Shown here piece by piece: positions 8,515 to 17,617 of a stretch of 64,000 nt of DNA. The position numbers and the translations under genes were made by a program. Within the stretch, counting starts at the first letter, position 1. Every line of letters starts with the position of its first letter. The stretch is from contig OY969923.1 of NCBI GenBank assembly GCA_963704615.1, positions 806,001 through 870,000 of the forward strand, read 5' to 3'. The notes beneath the pieces are model-generated. The model did no database searches and was not told where the DNA came from. It saw nothing but the letters and a program-made list of their open reading frames with translations. This stretch comes from Bog-756 sp963704615. Lineage in GTDB: Bacteria; Actinomycetota; Acidimicrobiia; Acidimicrobiales; RAAP-2.

Positions 8515-11421
8515 GTGCGTCCTCCCAGCGACTTGCCCAGGATCCCTCGTCGGACGTCCCGTCGTCGACGCTGGATCATCGCCGGACTCATCGTCCTGAT
8601 CATCCTCATTGCCTTTCTGCGAACCTTCGCCGTCTTCTACACCGACGCCCTGTGGTTCTCCTCGGTCTCGCTGCATTCGGTCTGGGTCAAGCTGTTCGAG
8701 ATCAAAGCCGGGCTGCTGATCACCTTCGCCTTGATCTTTGCAGTCCTGCTCCTGGCCAGCCTGGTGGTCGCCGAACGACTCGCGCCCAAGGGCCCGTCTC
8801 TCGACGCCGAGGACGAGTTCGTCAAGAGGTACCAGGAGGTCATCGGGCCCTATGCCCGCTGGCTACGGGTCGGGGTGGTGACGGTCCTCTCCTTGATCGT
8901 CGGGTCCCAGGCGGTGGGGCAGTGGAACAACTGGATCCTCTTCAACAACAGGACAGCCTTCGACGCCAGTGATCCCCAGTTCCACCGCAACGTGTCCTAC
9001 TTCGTGATGACGCTTCCCTTCGAGCAGTTCCTGGTCCACTGGACCCTGGTGGCCCTCGTCGTGGTGCTTCTGGTCACCCTTCTCAGCCACTACCTCAACG
9101 GTGGCATTCGCATGCAGGGATCCCGTCCCCGGGTGCGCCCGGCCGTCAAGGCCCACATTTCGGTGATCCTCGGGTTGTTGGCCCTGGTCAAGGCGGTCGG
9201 TTATTACCTGGCCCGCTTCAATCTCGATCTCTCCTCCAACGGGTATGTGCAAGGTGCCGGATATACCGACGTGCACGCGTGGCTTCCCGCCCTCGAGCTC
9301 CTGATCCTGGTGTCCCTGGCTGCAGCCGTCCTCTTGATCTACAACATCCGTCGGCAAGGGTGGGCGCTGCCCATCCTTGGGGTCGGTCTCTGGTTTCTGG
9401 TGGCCCTGACCGCGGGGACCATCTACCCAGCGGCTGTGCAGGCCCTCAAGGTGAATCCGGCACAGAACTCGCTCGAGCAGCCCTACATCCAGCGCAACAT
9501 CGACGCCACCCGCGCCGCCATGGGGATCGACCACGTCACCAGCGATCAGTATCCGGCATCATCGTCGCTGACTGCATCCGAGCTGTCGGCCAACAGTGAC
9601 ACCCTGGCCAATGTCAGGCTGTGGGACCCGAGCCAAACCCAGCAGACCTTTGACAAGCTGCAGGACATCCGCACCCAGTACCAGTTCAACAGCCTGGCTA
9701 TCGATCGCTACATGGTGAACGGCGTCGAGACCCCAGTGATCGTCGGGGTTCGCGAGATCAATGACGGCGATCTCCCATCGTCCTCCTGGGTCAACACGAC
9801 GCTGCAGTACACCCACGGCTACGGCATGGTCATCGCGCCGGCGAACGAGGCGACCAGCAACGGCGATCCCGAGTTCGCAGTGGGTGGTGTCCCTCCCAAC
9901 TCCAACAGTGGTTTGCCGACGATCACCCAACCTTCCGTCTACTTCGGTCTGAACAACTCGGGATACGTGGTGGCCAACACGAAGCAACCCGAGATCGACT
10001 ACCAGCTGACCAACGGGACCAACGTCGAGACGCACTACAAGGGTGACGGGGGCGTTCAGCTGTCGAACTTCTTCGACCAGGCAATGTTCGCCATCCGCTT
10101 CAATGACTACAACCTGCTGATCTCCAACCAGATCACCAGCACGTCGCGCCTGATGTTCGACCGTGGTGTGCAGGCCCGGGTCAACAAGGCCGCTCCCTTC
10201 CTGAGCCTCGATGCCGATCCGTATCCTGTCCTGCTCAACGGGCAGATCGACTGGGTCCAGGACGCCTACACCACCACCGACAACTATCCCTACGCGCAGA
10301 ACGCCATCACCACCGCGCTGCCCGCCGGTAGTGGCCTCAACCAGACCTTCAATTACGTGCGCAACTCGGTAAAGGTCCTGATCAATGCCTACACCGGCAA
10401 GATGACCTTCTACGTCATGGATCCGTCGGATCCGATCATCCAGACCTACGAGAAGGCCTTCCCCGGGATGTTCACCCCTGCATCCGATATGAGCGCAGCT
10501 CTCAGGGCCCACCTCCGCTACCCCGAGGACATCTTCACCGTGCAGGCCAGCATGTACGGGAAGTACCACATCATGACGGCGTCGAGCTTCTACAGCGCGG
10601 CCGACGCCTGGGCGTTGTCACCATCACCCGGTTCGGGCTCGCCCTCACAGGCCCTGCAGACGGTTCTGGCCACCAACTCCCAGGGCCAGCAGTACTCCAC
10701 CGGCCAGCTGCTCCCGATGGCGCCCATTTATCAGGAGCTCCGGGTGCCGGGCCAGTCCCAGCAGTCGTTCAATCTCCTCGATGCCTTCGTGCCCATATCG
10801 GGGCAGAGCCAGATCCAAACCCTGTCCGGATTCATGATCGCGGGGTCGGACCCGGGCCACTACGGGCAACTGGAGATGTTCGTCACACCACGGAACAACC
10901 CTGTCAACGGCCCCGCCATCGTGGCGGCAAAGATCGATGCCACCGCGGCTGTGTCCCAAAAGGTGTCCCTCCTGAACCAGAATGGGTCATCCGTCCTTTT
11001 GGGAAACGTGTTGATGATCCCGGTGGCGGACTCGCTGCTCTACATCCAGCCCCTCTACGTTGAATCGTCGCGCAATGCCATCCCCGAGCTCCAACAGGTG
11101 ATTGCCGTGTACGGGAACCTCCCGGCCGCCATCGGACCGACGCTGGCCTCTGCTCTCACCCAGGTGTTCCAGGCCCCGGTGTCGACGGCCACCGGCACGA
11201 GTGGTACGACGGGCACATTGTCACCACAGGTGCGGGCCCTGCTTGACCAAGCGCAGATTGCCTATCAGCAATCCCAAACTGACCTGAAGGCCGGCAACCT
11301 CGGCTCCTACCAAACCGACATCAACAACCTCGAATCCGACCTGGCTGAAGTCCAGCAGCTGACCGGTGGGACGGTGGCGACGACCACCACCACAACCACG
11401 ACGACTCCGGCCCCGGGCTAG
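8515..11421 (+). CDS. UPF0182 family multi-pass membrane protein
   Basis: A protein of about 968 residues assigned to UPF0182 (PF03699), a large actinobacterial and cyanobacterial membrane protein family of unknown function. GTG 8515 is chosen as start because the peptide RPPSDLPRIPRRTSRRRRW leads straight into the first membrane helix; longer in-frame extensions overlap the DivIVA gene. About seven membrane helices lie in the first 330 residues, followed by the long extracytoplasmic region typical of the family (YIQRNIDATRAAMGI; later YPEDIF, FNLLDAFVPI, MFVTPRNNPVNGP). It ends in a Thr-rich tail. A strong hairpin terminator follows immediately, closing the conserved block before the tRNA gene. 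Confidence 0.93.
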   Translation: MRPPSDLPRIPRRTSRRRRWIIAGLIVLIILIAFLRTFAVFYTDALWFSSVSLHSVWVKLFEIKAGLLITFALIFAVLLLASLVVAERLAPKGPSLDAEDEFVKRYQEVIGPYARWLRVGVVTVLSLIVGSQAVGQWNNWILFNNRTAFDASDPQFHRNVSYFVMTLPFEQFLVHWTLVALVVVLLVTLLSHYLNGGIRMQGSRPRVRPAVKAHISVILGLLALVKAVGYYLARFNLDLSSNGYVQGAGYTDVHAWLPALELLILVSLAAAVLLIYNIRRQGWALPILGVGLWFLVALTAGTIYPAAVQALKVNPAQNSLEQPYIQRNIDATRAAMGIDHVTSDQYPASSSLTASELSANSDTLANVRLWDPSQTQQTFDKLQDIRTQYQFNSLAIDRYMVNGVETPVIVGVREINDGDLPSSSWVNTTLQYTHGYGMVIAPANEATSNGDPEFAVGGVPPNSNSGLPTITQPSVYFGLNNSGYVVANTKQPEIDYQLTNGTNVETHYKGDGGVQLSNFFDQAMFAIRFNDYNLLISNQITSTSRLMFDRGVQARVNKAAPFLSLDADPYPVLLNGQIDWVQDAYTTTDNYPYAQNAITTALPAGSGLNQTFNYVRNSVKVLINAYTGKMTFYVMDPSDPIIQTYEKAFPGMFTPASDMSAALRAHLRYPEDIFTVQASMYGKYHIMTASSFYSAADAWALSPSPGSGSPSQALQTVLATNSQGQQYSTGQLLPMAPIYQELRVPGQSQQSFNLLDAFVPISGQSQIQTLSGFMIAGSDPGHYGQLEMFVTPRNNPVNGPAIVAAKIDATAAVSQKVSLLNQNGSSVLLGNVLMIPVADSLLYIQPLYVESSRNAIPELQQVIAVYGNLPAAIGPTLASALTQVFQAPVSTATGTSGTTGTLSPQVRALLDQAQIAYQQSQTDLKAGNLGSYQTDINNLESDLAEVQQLTGGTVATTTTTTTTTPAPG

Positions 11422-11424
11422 ATC

Positions 11425-11466
11425 CGGCGGGGCCGAGTCCGCCCGGGCAGGTCGCTCGGCCCGCCG
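11425..11466 (+). terminator. Hairpin terminator after UPF0182
   Basis: An inverted repeat begins four bases after the UPF0182 stop. The left arm CGGCGGGGCCGAG (11425-11437) pairs with CTCGGCCCGCCG (11455-11466), giving 12 pairs with one bulged G and a 17-base loop, followed by TTTCCC. The position and strength fit a transcription terminator. Confidence 0.65.
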
Positions 11467-11535
11467 TTTCCCAACAGCGGCACCCGGATGTGCCGAACGG
11501 CTCGATTTGGGGAAGTGGTATGTTGAGGCCTGCGA

Positions 11536-11601
<66 letters not shown>

Positions 11602-11612
<11 letters not shown>

Positions 11613-11865
11613 TTGAAACGCTGGTCGGCGCGTCTCGTGCATAGGGAACAGGCGCCTGACAGCGGTTTCGCGCCCGGACCGAGGTCGAAGATCGGGGTTT
11701 CTCGGGGCTTTTTCTCGGGACCTACTCAGCTTTGCCCTATGCAGCACCATGCAGGGTGGCGCCGCGCACGCGGCCCGTACGCTGCTATTTCGCAGTCGAG
11801 TCTTCGGTCGAGGTGACGATGCATAGGGCTGCACAGGGCATGTCCTATGCAACTGCCCTACTCAG
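11602..11865 (+). repeat. tRNA-linked dispersed repeat, copy A
   Basis: The sequence begins inside the tRNA-fMet 3' end (CCCCGCCACCATTGAAACG) and continues for about 260 bases. It contains four copies of a TGCATAG/CTATGCA motif in alternating orientation (11638-11644, 11737-11743, 11820-11826, 11845-11851) and a TTTCTCGGGG..TTTTTCTCGGGACCTACTCAG core. Near-identical stretches recur at 38571 and 44545, with partial forms at 51251, 55188-55650 and 61062. No open frame is convincing. From 11866 to 12091 I see no gene and no clear site. Confidence 0.8.
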
Positions 11866-12091
11866 CCTCTGGGCGGCGTTCACGGTCGGACGCAAGGACA
11901 AGCCTGTTGACTATCCCAGTTGACGCCCCAGTCCCGAAATTGTCAACGGGCGGGTCCTACGGACACTATCGACTTCACACCTGCTCATGTGTCCATCAGC
12001 CGGTTCACCTGGTGTCCGGTGACGGTTCCTTGTACGGGAGGGCCATATAAGAGGTTCCCGATGGAGATCCCATCGCACGGAGGATGGGCAT

Positions 12092-12583
12092 CTATGGGAT
12101 ATTGACCAGGCGTAGAATCAAATGCATCGGATCAGTGGGTGACGGATCGAAGCCGAAGTTTTGGTAGAAGTTTCGAGCCTCCTCGTCTTTGGCATGGACC
12201 AGTAGACAGACGATCCCGATGGCTTCGGCCGCTGCCACTGTGGTGGTGATGGCCGCTCCGAGTAATGCTGCCCCTAGGCCCTGCCCGCGATGTTTTTCGT
12301 CTACTGCCATCCGGGCTAGCATGACGGCTGGGATCGGGTCGGGCATGTTGCGTCGATCCTTACCCCGTGCGTCACGGTGGGCCACCACGGCACTCGACAG
12401 CGAATAGAAACCGATGACCCGTCCATCCTTCACCACCACATGGGTTGTGGTGGCTCCCCTGGCCTGGTTGGCGACGGCCCGTTTGACCAACCACTCGTCC
12501 AGCTCTGGCTTTCCGCATGAGAAACCAGTGAGGACGTGATCGGGGGTGAGGAGCTCTGGTTTTTGCCAGAGCTTGTCCGGCAT
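12092..12583 (-). CDS. GNAT acetyltransferase toxin (TacT-like)
   Basis: A 163-residue GNAT-fold protein. The acetyl-CoA loop is seen as VDEKHRGQGLGAALLGAA (about residues 90-107), and the C-terminus has NFYQNFGFDPSPTDPMHL, typical of TacT/AtaT-class toxins. These acetylate the aminoacyl group of charged tRNAs and block translation. The N-terminal FSCGKPELDEWL segment is also characteristic of this subgroup. The gene begins with ATG 12583 directly after the TGA of the DUF1778 antitoxin gene (TGAATG, no gap), so the pair is translationally coupled. It sits just inside the tRNA-proximal edge of the accessory region, a common place for addiction modules. Confidence 0.87.
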   Translation of the reverse strand: MPDKLWQKPELLTPDHVLTGFSCGKPELDEWLVKRAVANQARGATTTHVVVKDGRVIGFYSLSSAVVAHRDARGKDRRNMPDPIPAVMLARMAVDEKHRGQGLGAALLGAAITTTVAAAEAIGIVCLLVHAKDEEARNFYQNFGFDPSPTDPMHLILRLVNIP

Positions 12584-12868
12584 TCAGTCCTGCCAGGGAG
12601 TGGGGGCTGTCAGCAACTTCTCCAGACGAGGCTTAAAGACAGGTGGCTGGGCCAACAGGGCGTTGAACTCTGACCAGGCGGCATCACCCAGGGCGAAGTA
12701 GCGGCGGTCGGCCAAGTCCTCTTTGGCCGCACTGACGGCATGGCGAACCACGTAGTCGGTGATCGTTTCTTGCTGGGACTCGGCAGCACTCTCGATCACC
12801 TCCCGTTGCTGGGGAGTGACCCGGAGCTGGAGCCGATCGGATCGGGTTTCGTTAGCCATGCCGTCCAT
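12584..12868 (-). CDS. DUF1778 ribbon-helix-helix antitoxin (TacA-like)
   Basis: A 94-residue protein. Residues about 8-55 form a ribbon-helix-helix DNA-binding domain (RLQLRVTPQQREVIESAAES, then TITDYVVRHAV), as in DUF1778/TacA antitoxins. The C-terminal part (RYFALGDAAWSEFNALLAQP, PRLEKLL) is the toxin-wrapping tail. It neutralises the downstream acetyltransferase and normally represses the operon together with it. The in-frame ATG at the fourth codon is an alternative start. The roughly 340 bases upstream, from 12869 to 13205, show no gene. Confidence 0.88.
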   Translation of the reverse strand: MDGMANETRSDRLQLRVTPQQREVIESAAESQQETITDYVVRHAVSAAKEDLADRRYFALGDAAWSEFNALLAQPPVFKPRLEKLLTAPTPWQD

Positions 12869-13205
12869 TGTACTCCCAATGGCAGTACAGGAAAAGGGGT
12901 CACTTCGGAGATACAGGGCAGATACACAGCAAGGTGCCTACCAGGAGGTACGCGGATAATGGCCCGTCCAGGTGGACCGGCAGGGTGGTGAAGTAGGCCC
13001 ATATGATGGCGTCTATGTCCCCACGGGCCGGTGGGATGAGACAAAGAGAGGACCCCCCCAAATGGGGTGGGATAGCTAACTGCTGATCCACCGGAGTCGG
13101 TATTTTTCAGGATGGCTTGTCACGATTCCTCCGAGCACCCCTCTCTCCATATGATCACCCCGGCGGTGGCCAGGGTGGCGCCTCGATGGCGGCATCCCCA
13201 GGGAG

Positions 13206-13542
13206 ATGGAGCTTCAGGGGTATTGGGTCGGCTACGACCAGGCCGAGCTCGTCGAGGAGCTTTCGCAACCGGAAGAAGCCCCTGCCGGCATGGCCATGGC
13301 GGCCGCCGGGGCGCTGGTCGCGGCCGTTGGCGGCGCCGTGGTGACGATGATGGCGGTGGCCGCGGGCGTGGTGGCCGTCGCCGGGGAGGCCGTGGTTGGG
13401 CACGCGGGCGCAGGCCATCGCCTTGGGGACCGACACGGGAATGGCGATCGCTCACCATCTCAATGCTGTCATCGAGGCACACGAACGGTCTCATACTCCT
13501 TGCAGCAAACCGTCGTACCTCGCCAGCGGGACGATCAGATGA
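13206..13542 (+). pseudogene. Possible Ala/Gly-rich hydrophobic protein with frameshift
   Basis: From ATG 13206 a peptide begins MELQGYWVGYDQAELVEEL and runs into an Ala/Gly/Val-rich stretch of about 40 residues that could be one or two membrane helices. Around 13400-13430 coding quality moves to another frame, which reads TGMAIAHHLNAVIEAHERSH and ends at TGA 13540-13542. Joined, the two parts resemble a short membrane protein. The ribosome binding site is too close to the ATG and the region is highly GC-biased, so this may be coincidental. I recognise no family. Confidence 0.25.
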
Positions 13543-13659
13543 TATGGGCGAGCCCGAGCGACGCCGGCATATCGTACCCGGGCCACGTTCGTCGTACGGG
13601 ACGGCGGGAGAAACTTCCTCAGGCGACGGCGGGCGAGGTCTGTGTCGACGCGGTCGCAG

Positions 13660-14874
13660 CTAATCCAGTTGCCTCCCATGTCGAGGTCTCTTCTTCCTCC
13701 CCAGCTGTTCATAGAGATCGTGGACCTTCTGCACAATCTCCGTGCTCCTGAGTAGGTTCTCCAACCAGGCCACATCCTCTAGTTGGTAGAGGATGGACGG
13801 ATCAGCCGTGATCGGTGCATGAGTGATGACGGCCAAGTTGAGGGCATCGCTGGGTCTCGCATCGACTTCGTGCAGTCCAGTTGGGGTGTCCACAATCGTG
13901 GTAGCGAGGTAGGTGTCGTCGACCAGGCCTGTCAATCTGACTTCCAACAGACGACCGCCACTCGCCGACAAGAGACGCTCGGTTAACTGGTAGGTCATCG
14001 GACGTGGCATTTCCGTGTTTTCCAAGCTCAGGGCCAGAGCCGTCACCTCCGATACTCCAATGAGGATCACGAGGTGTTGGTCACCGCTCGAACTCTGCAG
14101 GAGGACCAGCCCTGTTCGGGGTGAAGCGTCTTCTTTGCTCATGCGGACGTCGGCAATCTCCATCGGGACGAAGTCAGTAGTCGGCGTCACGCGGTCCTCC
14201 CTGTTTGGTCGAAGGTCAATGAGTGCTCGGCTAAGACTCGACCGAGCTTTGTGAAGGCGGTCCTTTACTGCGTTGACGGTGATCCCGAGCTCAATCGATG
14301 CTTCCCGGTGTGTCAGGCCACTGAGATAGAAGGAGTAGACGGCCTCGCGTTGACCCTGTGGGAGCCCGTCCACGGCGGCACGTACCCGTGTGCTCAGCTC
14401 CGCTGACTCGACGAACTGCTCTGGGGAGGCCGTATGGGGGCTCTCGGGCGTGAGGCTCGCCAGGAGTCGCTTCTCCGAAAGGGAGGTCCGCAATGCCTGA
14501 CGGGACTTGTTGAGAGCGATCCCGCAGAACCAGGCGCCGAATCGGTCGGCCCGCATCAATCGATCCAGGCTCAACCAGGCGACCACCCCAGCCTCCTGGA
14601 CCGCATCGCGAGCAAGTTCCCGATCATGGAGTACGCGATCACACAGTCCCTCGGCCGGCCTCTGGTGTCGTCGAAACAACTGCGCGAAAGCCATCTTGTC
14701 GCCCAAGCGAGCCGATTGGACAAGCACCCAATCCTCTGGTCCCTGTGCCAGATCGTCGGCTACTGCCTTGTTCACCCTTTCCCCGCCACAGCTAATAGTG
14801 TCCACGAAGAGCCTGTGGGTTAGCTCCGGGTTGGCTCCGATGAGCTGGGAGCCGAACATCCGGGGATCGATCAC
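13660..14874 (-). CDS. Sigma-70 family factor fused to a bifunctional-nuclease (DUF151) domain
   Basis: A 404-residue two-domain protein. Residues about 45-200 match ECF-type sigma factor regions 2 and 4: VQSARLGDKMAFAQLFRRHQ, then RADRFGAWFCGIALNKSRQ, then LPQGQREAVYSFYLSGLTHR with an HTH at ITVNAVKDRLHKARSSL. Residues about 235-385 match the bifunctional nuclease/DUF151 fold: VLLQSSSGDQHLVILIGVSE, then LTGLVDDTYLATTIVDT and VDARPSDALNLAV, the family signature. The region-2 -10 recognition segment looks degenerate. The start is uncertain: GTG 14874 gives the longest form, and GTG 14776 lies nearer the sigma domain. The gene stands alone, with relic DNA on its 5' side. Confidence 0.82.
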   Translation of the reverse strand: MIDPRMFGSQLIGANPELTHRLFVDTISCGGERVNKAVADDLAQGPEDWVLVQSARLGDKMAFAQLFRRHQRPAEGLCDRVLHDRELARDAVQEAGVVAWLSLDRLMRADRFGAWFCGIALNKSRQALRTSLSEKRLLASLTPESPHTASPEQFVESAELSTRVRAAVDGLPQGQREAVYSFYLSGLTHREASIELGITVNAVKDRLHKARSSLSRALIDLRPNREDRVTPTTDFVPMEIADVRMSKEDASPRTGLVLLQSSSGDQHLVILIGVSEVTALALSLENTEMPRPMTYQLTERLLSASGGRLLEVRLTGLVDDTYLATTIVDTPTGLHEVDARPSDALNLAVITHAPITADPSILYQLEDVAWLENLLRSTEIVQKVHDLYEQLGRKKRPRHGRQLD

Positions 14875-15010
14875 CCCGCCGATATGCGGTTCTGGACCGT
14901 CCCGTATGGTCTTGGCAAGGTCAGCTCAAGCACAACCAACGATCACCGGTCGTCGAGCAAGCTGAACTTGCCGACGGATCAGGTGGAGTGGTTCGAAAGC
15001 CGATCGGTTT

Positions 15011-15132
15011 GCGGGCGATCGTCCACCCCGGCTTGCCGGGTCGATGGATTGCTGAACTCACCGCCCGTCTCTGATTAGCTGATCGGACGGTTGAGGACCG
15101 CCAGGAACAAGAACTCGCTCGTCACGTCGCTG
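15011..15132 (+). repeat. 122-bp duplicated segment, copy 1
   Basis: This segment matches 21975-22098 with few differences. A perfect shared block covers the run from CGCCCGTCTCTGATTAGC through the GGACCGCCAGGAACAAG stretch to GTCACGTCGCTG. In this copy it is the 3' half of a truncated ABM-type reading frame on the minus strand. The region between 14875 and 15010 holds no gene. Confidence 0.8.
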
Positions 15133-15221
15133 CTCTCAGGAGCAGGTGTCAGAAGTAGCGCTAGGACGTCGTTTCCCCGGCCCTTCTTCGCATGAAACTC
15201 GTTGGTGACGATCGTGCTCAT
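15075..15221 (-). pseudogene. Truncated antibiotic-biosynthesis-monooxygenase (ABM)-like remnant
   Basis: A 48-residue reading frame beginning MSTIVTNEFHAKKGRGNDV and continuing LALLLTPAPESSDVTSEF. The first 30 residues match the first strand and helix of ABM-domain proteins, which normally run to about 95-100 residues. The last 15 residues are encoded by the duplicated segment 15011-15132, so a rearrangement appears to have cut the gene. A purine-rich ribosome binding site precedes ATG 15221. It is probably non-functional. Confidence 0.55.
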
Positions 15222-15271
15222 GGGTTTGTGCCCTTTCTTCATTGGTTGGTACTCCGGTCCTCATCGCTGTC

Positions 15272-15634
15272 TCAGACGGGTGTGTTACGGATGACGATCA
15301 AGCTGTCGATCTTCCCCTCGCTCACGGTGAAGTAGTTGGTGAGAATCAGCTCCTCAGGAAGGTTGGTCTTGTCGTAGTCGCCGTCGTAGCGTCCACGAAC
15401 AACCATCTGGCCGTGGCGGCCGATGACCTCGGTAACCTGGATGTTGACGTGATCACCGACCATTTCCTTGCTCACCCAGCCTCGGATGGCATCGGTCCCC
15501 CAGAACTCCCGGCGTGCGTCATTGACCAGCGCATCAGCGGCGAAGGTAGTGACGATCGCCTCCTCGTCGAAGGCGTTGACTGCGGCAATGTGCTCGGCCA
15601 CCACTCCAGACAACGTGCTCAGGGATTCTTTCAT
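15272..15634 (-). CDS. SnoaL-like / NTF2-fold protein
   Basis: A 120-residue single-domain protein of the SnoaL-like polyketide-cyclase/NTF2 superfamily. Visible features are the N-terminal helix HIAAVNAFDEEAIVTTFA, the AxDALV strand, WGTDAIRGWVSKEMVG, and the closing strands VVRGRYDGDYD and LTNYFTVSEGKIDSLIVIR. The small-molecule ligand is unknown. ATG 15634 is chosen because a GGAG-type ribosome binding site lies about 7 bases upstream; longer frames have no such signal. It is divergent from the MerR regulator at 15768 with about 130 bases between, so the MerR protein probably controls it. Confidence 0.82.
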   Translation of the reverse strand: MKESLSTLSGVVAEHIAAVNAFDEEAIVTTFAADALVNDARREFWGTDAIRGWVSKEMVGDHVNIQVTEVIGRHGQMVVRGRYDGDYDKTNLPEELILTNYFTVSEGKIDSLIVIRNTPV

Positions 15635-15730
15635 GTCTGACTCCTCTTCCTCTTGTGGTTGTCCGCCATTCGGCGGCACTGACCACCATGAGCGGTCCAG
15701 CTGCGGGAGGGTCAAGTCCCGATCTCGCGC

Positions 15731-15761
15731 TTGACACTCCCGCAGGGGGAGGGTCGACACT
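15731..15761 (+). promoter_or_regulatory. MerR-type promoter with 19-bp spacer
   Basis: A TTGACA -35 box (15731-15736) and a weak -10 GACACT (15756-15761) are separated by 19 bases, the over-long spacer typical of MerR-controlled promoters. The spacer holds the inverted repeat CTCCC-gcagg-GGGAG (15737-15751). Transcription would begin almost at the GTG start, suggesting a leaderless mRNA. Confidence 0.5.
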
Positions 15762-15767
15762 GGGGTG

Positions 15768-16592
15768 GTGACGCCAAGCTTGACGGTCGGTGAGTTCTCC
15801 CGGATCACCCACCTGAGTGTGAAGACGCTCCGTCATTACCACCAGGTCGGTCTGTTGGAGCCGGCGGAGGTGAATCCCGGTACTGGCTACCGCTACTACC
15901 TCCCCGATCAGATCCCGACCGCTCAGGTGATCCGCCGCTTGCGGGATCTGGAGATGCCGGTCGCGGAGGTAAGGGAAGTGCTTTCGGCGCCGGAGACCTC
16001 CGTCCGCAATATCCTCATCGCCGCCCACCTGGACCGGCTCGAGGACCAATTGTCGAGAACACACAGCGCGGTAGAGTCATTGCGCAACCTCCTGCAGCAT
16101 TCCGGCGAGGTGCCTGCCGTCGAGCACCGCACGGTGCCGGCCATGCCAGCCGTCGGGATACAGCAAATGGTGGATCGAGACGATGTGTTGTCGTGGTGGC
16201 AGGGGGCGCTCGGCGAACTACACGCCACGGTACGTACCCAGGAGCTCCACGCCACCGGTCCGAGTGGCGGGCTGTACGGGAGCGAATTGTTTCAACACGG
16301 CCGAGGTGAGGCGACCGTGTTCATTCCCGTCGACGGCGTCGTGCGTTCGATCGGCCGGGTGGTCCCCTTTGTTGTCCCGGCGGCCGAACTGGCGGTGCTC
16401 ATGCACCAAGGCCCCCTCACCGACGTCGACCTCACCTACGGCGAACTCGGTGCTTACGCGACTGCGCACGAAATAAGTGTTGAAGGACCGCTTCGGGAGT
16501 ACTACCTCGTTGACGCAAACGAGACACCCAATCCCGAGGAATGGAAAACGGAGATCGGCTGGCCGATTTTCCGCTCCGACGGCAAGCCCTGA
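15768..16592 (+). CDS. MerR family regulator with GyrI-like effector-binding domain
   Basis: A protein of about 274 residues. The N-terminal winged-helix MerR domain reads LTVGEFSRITHLSVKTLRHY, then the wing NPGTGYRYYLPDQI. A dimerisation helix follows (about 75-115), then a C-terminal GyrI/SRPBCC-type small-molecule domain (about 120-270) ending in the typical REYYLVDANETPNPEEWKTE. Such two-domain proteins activate efflux or detoxification genes on binding hydrophobic cations or drugs. Two adjacent GTG codons (15765, 15768) can serve as start. A MerR-type promoter lies directly upstream, consistent with autoregulation and control of the divergent SnoaL gene. From 16593 to 16864 nothing is evident. 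Confidence 0.9.
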   Translation: MTPSLTVGEFSRITHLSVKTLRHYHQVGLLEPAEVNPGTGYRYYLPDQIPTAQVIRRLRDLEMPVAEVREVLSAPETSVRNILIAAHLDRLEDQLSRTHSAVESLRNLLQHSGEVPAVEHRTVPAMPAVGIQQMVDRDDVLSWWQGALGELHATVRTQELHATGPSGGLYGSELFQHGRGEATVFIPVDGVVRSIGRVVPFVVPAAELAVLMHQGPLTDVDLTYGELGAYATAHEISVEGPLREYYLVDANETPNPEEWKTEIGWPIFRSDGKP

Positions 16593-16864
16593 TGGGGCGA
16601 TCGTCCCGCCTTCAACGGCGAGAAAGCCCGAAGCTGAACGTGAGGTCACAAGGGCGCGTGTGTTCAGCACTTCAGGGTCGAAAGAAGCTCCCAGAGGCCG
16701 CCTGATCTTTCGACGTGGCAATCGGCCCCTGTTGTGACGTATGTCAGCCGGCAACCTTCGCGAGCACGGAGACTCGCGACAGCTCTCTCGGATCCACGGA
16801 GGGATCCCTTTCACGGGCTCGCGACAATTTTTCTCCATATCCGCTGACGACAAGGACCGTTCGT

Positions 16865-17617
16865 CTAGTCCGAGCGTGTCGCTAGATAGAGTGCCGCGTC
16901 TTCCACCTTCTTGATGGCTCCACCAAACTGGTCGTTGATGATCCGCTCGATAGCCTCGTACTGCTCATCCGTGTGATCAACCCCATAGGTTTTGGTGACA
17001 GCGACGAAGGTGGATGCGTCGAGGATGCGCTCAAACGGGTGGTGATGTACTCGAAACTCGTCAAACCGCCCGTCCTCTTTGATCGGATGAAGAGAACCGT
17101 CGACGTGGTCCAGACGCTTTACCCATGGGGACCCGAATACTTCGGCGATGTGTTCTTCGAATAGCTCCTCGCCCCACGAAATGACTTCGGTCCAAACGAG
17201 CGCGAGTGAACCGCCCGGCTCGACCAGATGGGCGGCAAGGTCAACGGCAATCCGCGGATCTACCCAATGCCACGAGTTGAAGGCCACAAGCAGTCGGACG
17301 GAAGAGTCAGGTGGGAAATCCTCGAATCGACCTATGACGAACTGGGCGCGCCCGATGACCTTGGATTCCGCCAACTCGGCAAGGGAGGCTGAAGGTTCGA
17401 TAGCCGTGACCTCAAGGCCCCGATCAACCAACGGTTCAGTCGCGATACCCGTTCCAGCCCCGATTTCGATCGCTTTGTCGCCAACGGCAAGCCCGGTCGA
17501 CCGCACGATGTCATCAAACACGCTTTCTGGGTATCGGGGCCGAAACCGGTCGTACGCACACGCTTGAGCAGCGAACCTCTCGGAGGCCTTATCCGCTACT
17601 CGCCAGAGATCGGACAC
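16865..17617 (-). CDS. Class I SAM-dependent methyltransferase
   Basis: A 250-residue protein with the Rossmann methyltransferase motifs. Motif I is KAIEIGAGTGIATEPL, followed by the acidic post-I EVTAIEPSASLAELA, then VRLLVAFNSWHWVDP (motif IV region) and LVEPGGSLALVW (motif VI). The N-terminal FAAQACAYDRFRPRYPE is the familiar start of ubiquinone/menaquinone-methyltransferase-like small-molecule methyltransferases. The substrate cannot be told. GTG 17617 gives the family's usual length; a longer in-frame extension to 17818 has no support. The 600 bases between this gene and the next (17618-18217) show no credible gene. Confidence 0.87.
   Translation of the reverse strand: MSDLWRVADKASERFAAQACAYDRFRPRYPESVFDDIVRSTGLAVGDKAIEIGAGTGIATEPLVDRGLEVTAIEPSASLAELAESKVIGRAQFVIGRFEDFPPDSSVRLLVAFNSWHWVDPRIAVDLAAHLVEPGGSLALVWTEVISWGEELFEEHIAEVFGSPWVKRLDHVDGSLHPIKEDGRFDEFRVHHHPFERILDASTFVAVTKTYGVDHTDEQYEAIERIINDQFGGAIKKVEDAALYLATRSD

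Noticed and set aside
9559..10569. 336-codon minus-strand frame inside UPF0182
   Set aside because: UPF0182 is the supported gene on the other strand; the antisense translation is Val/Gly/His-rich without motifs.
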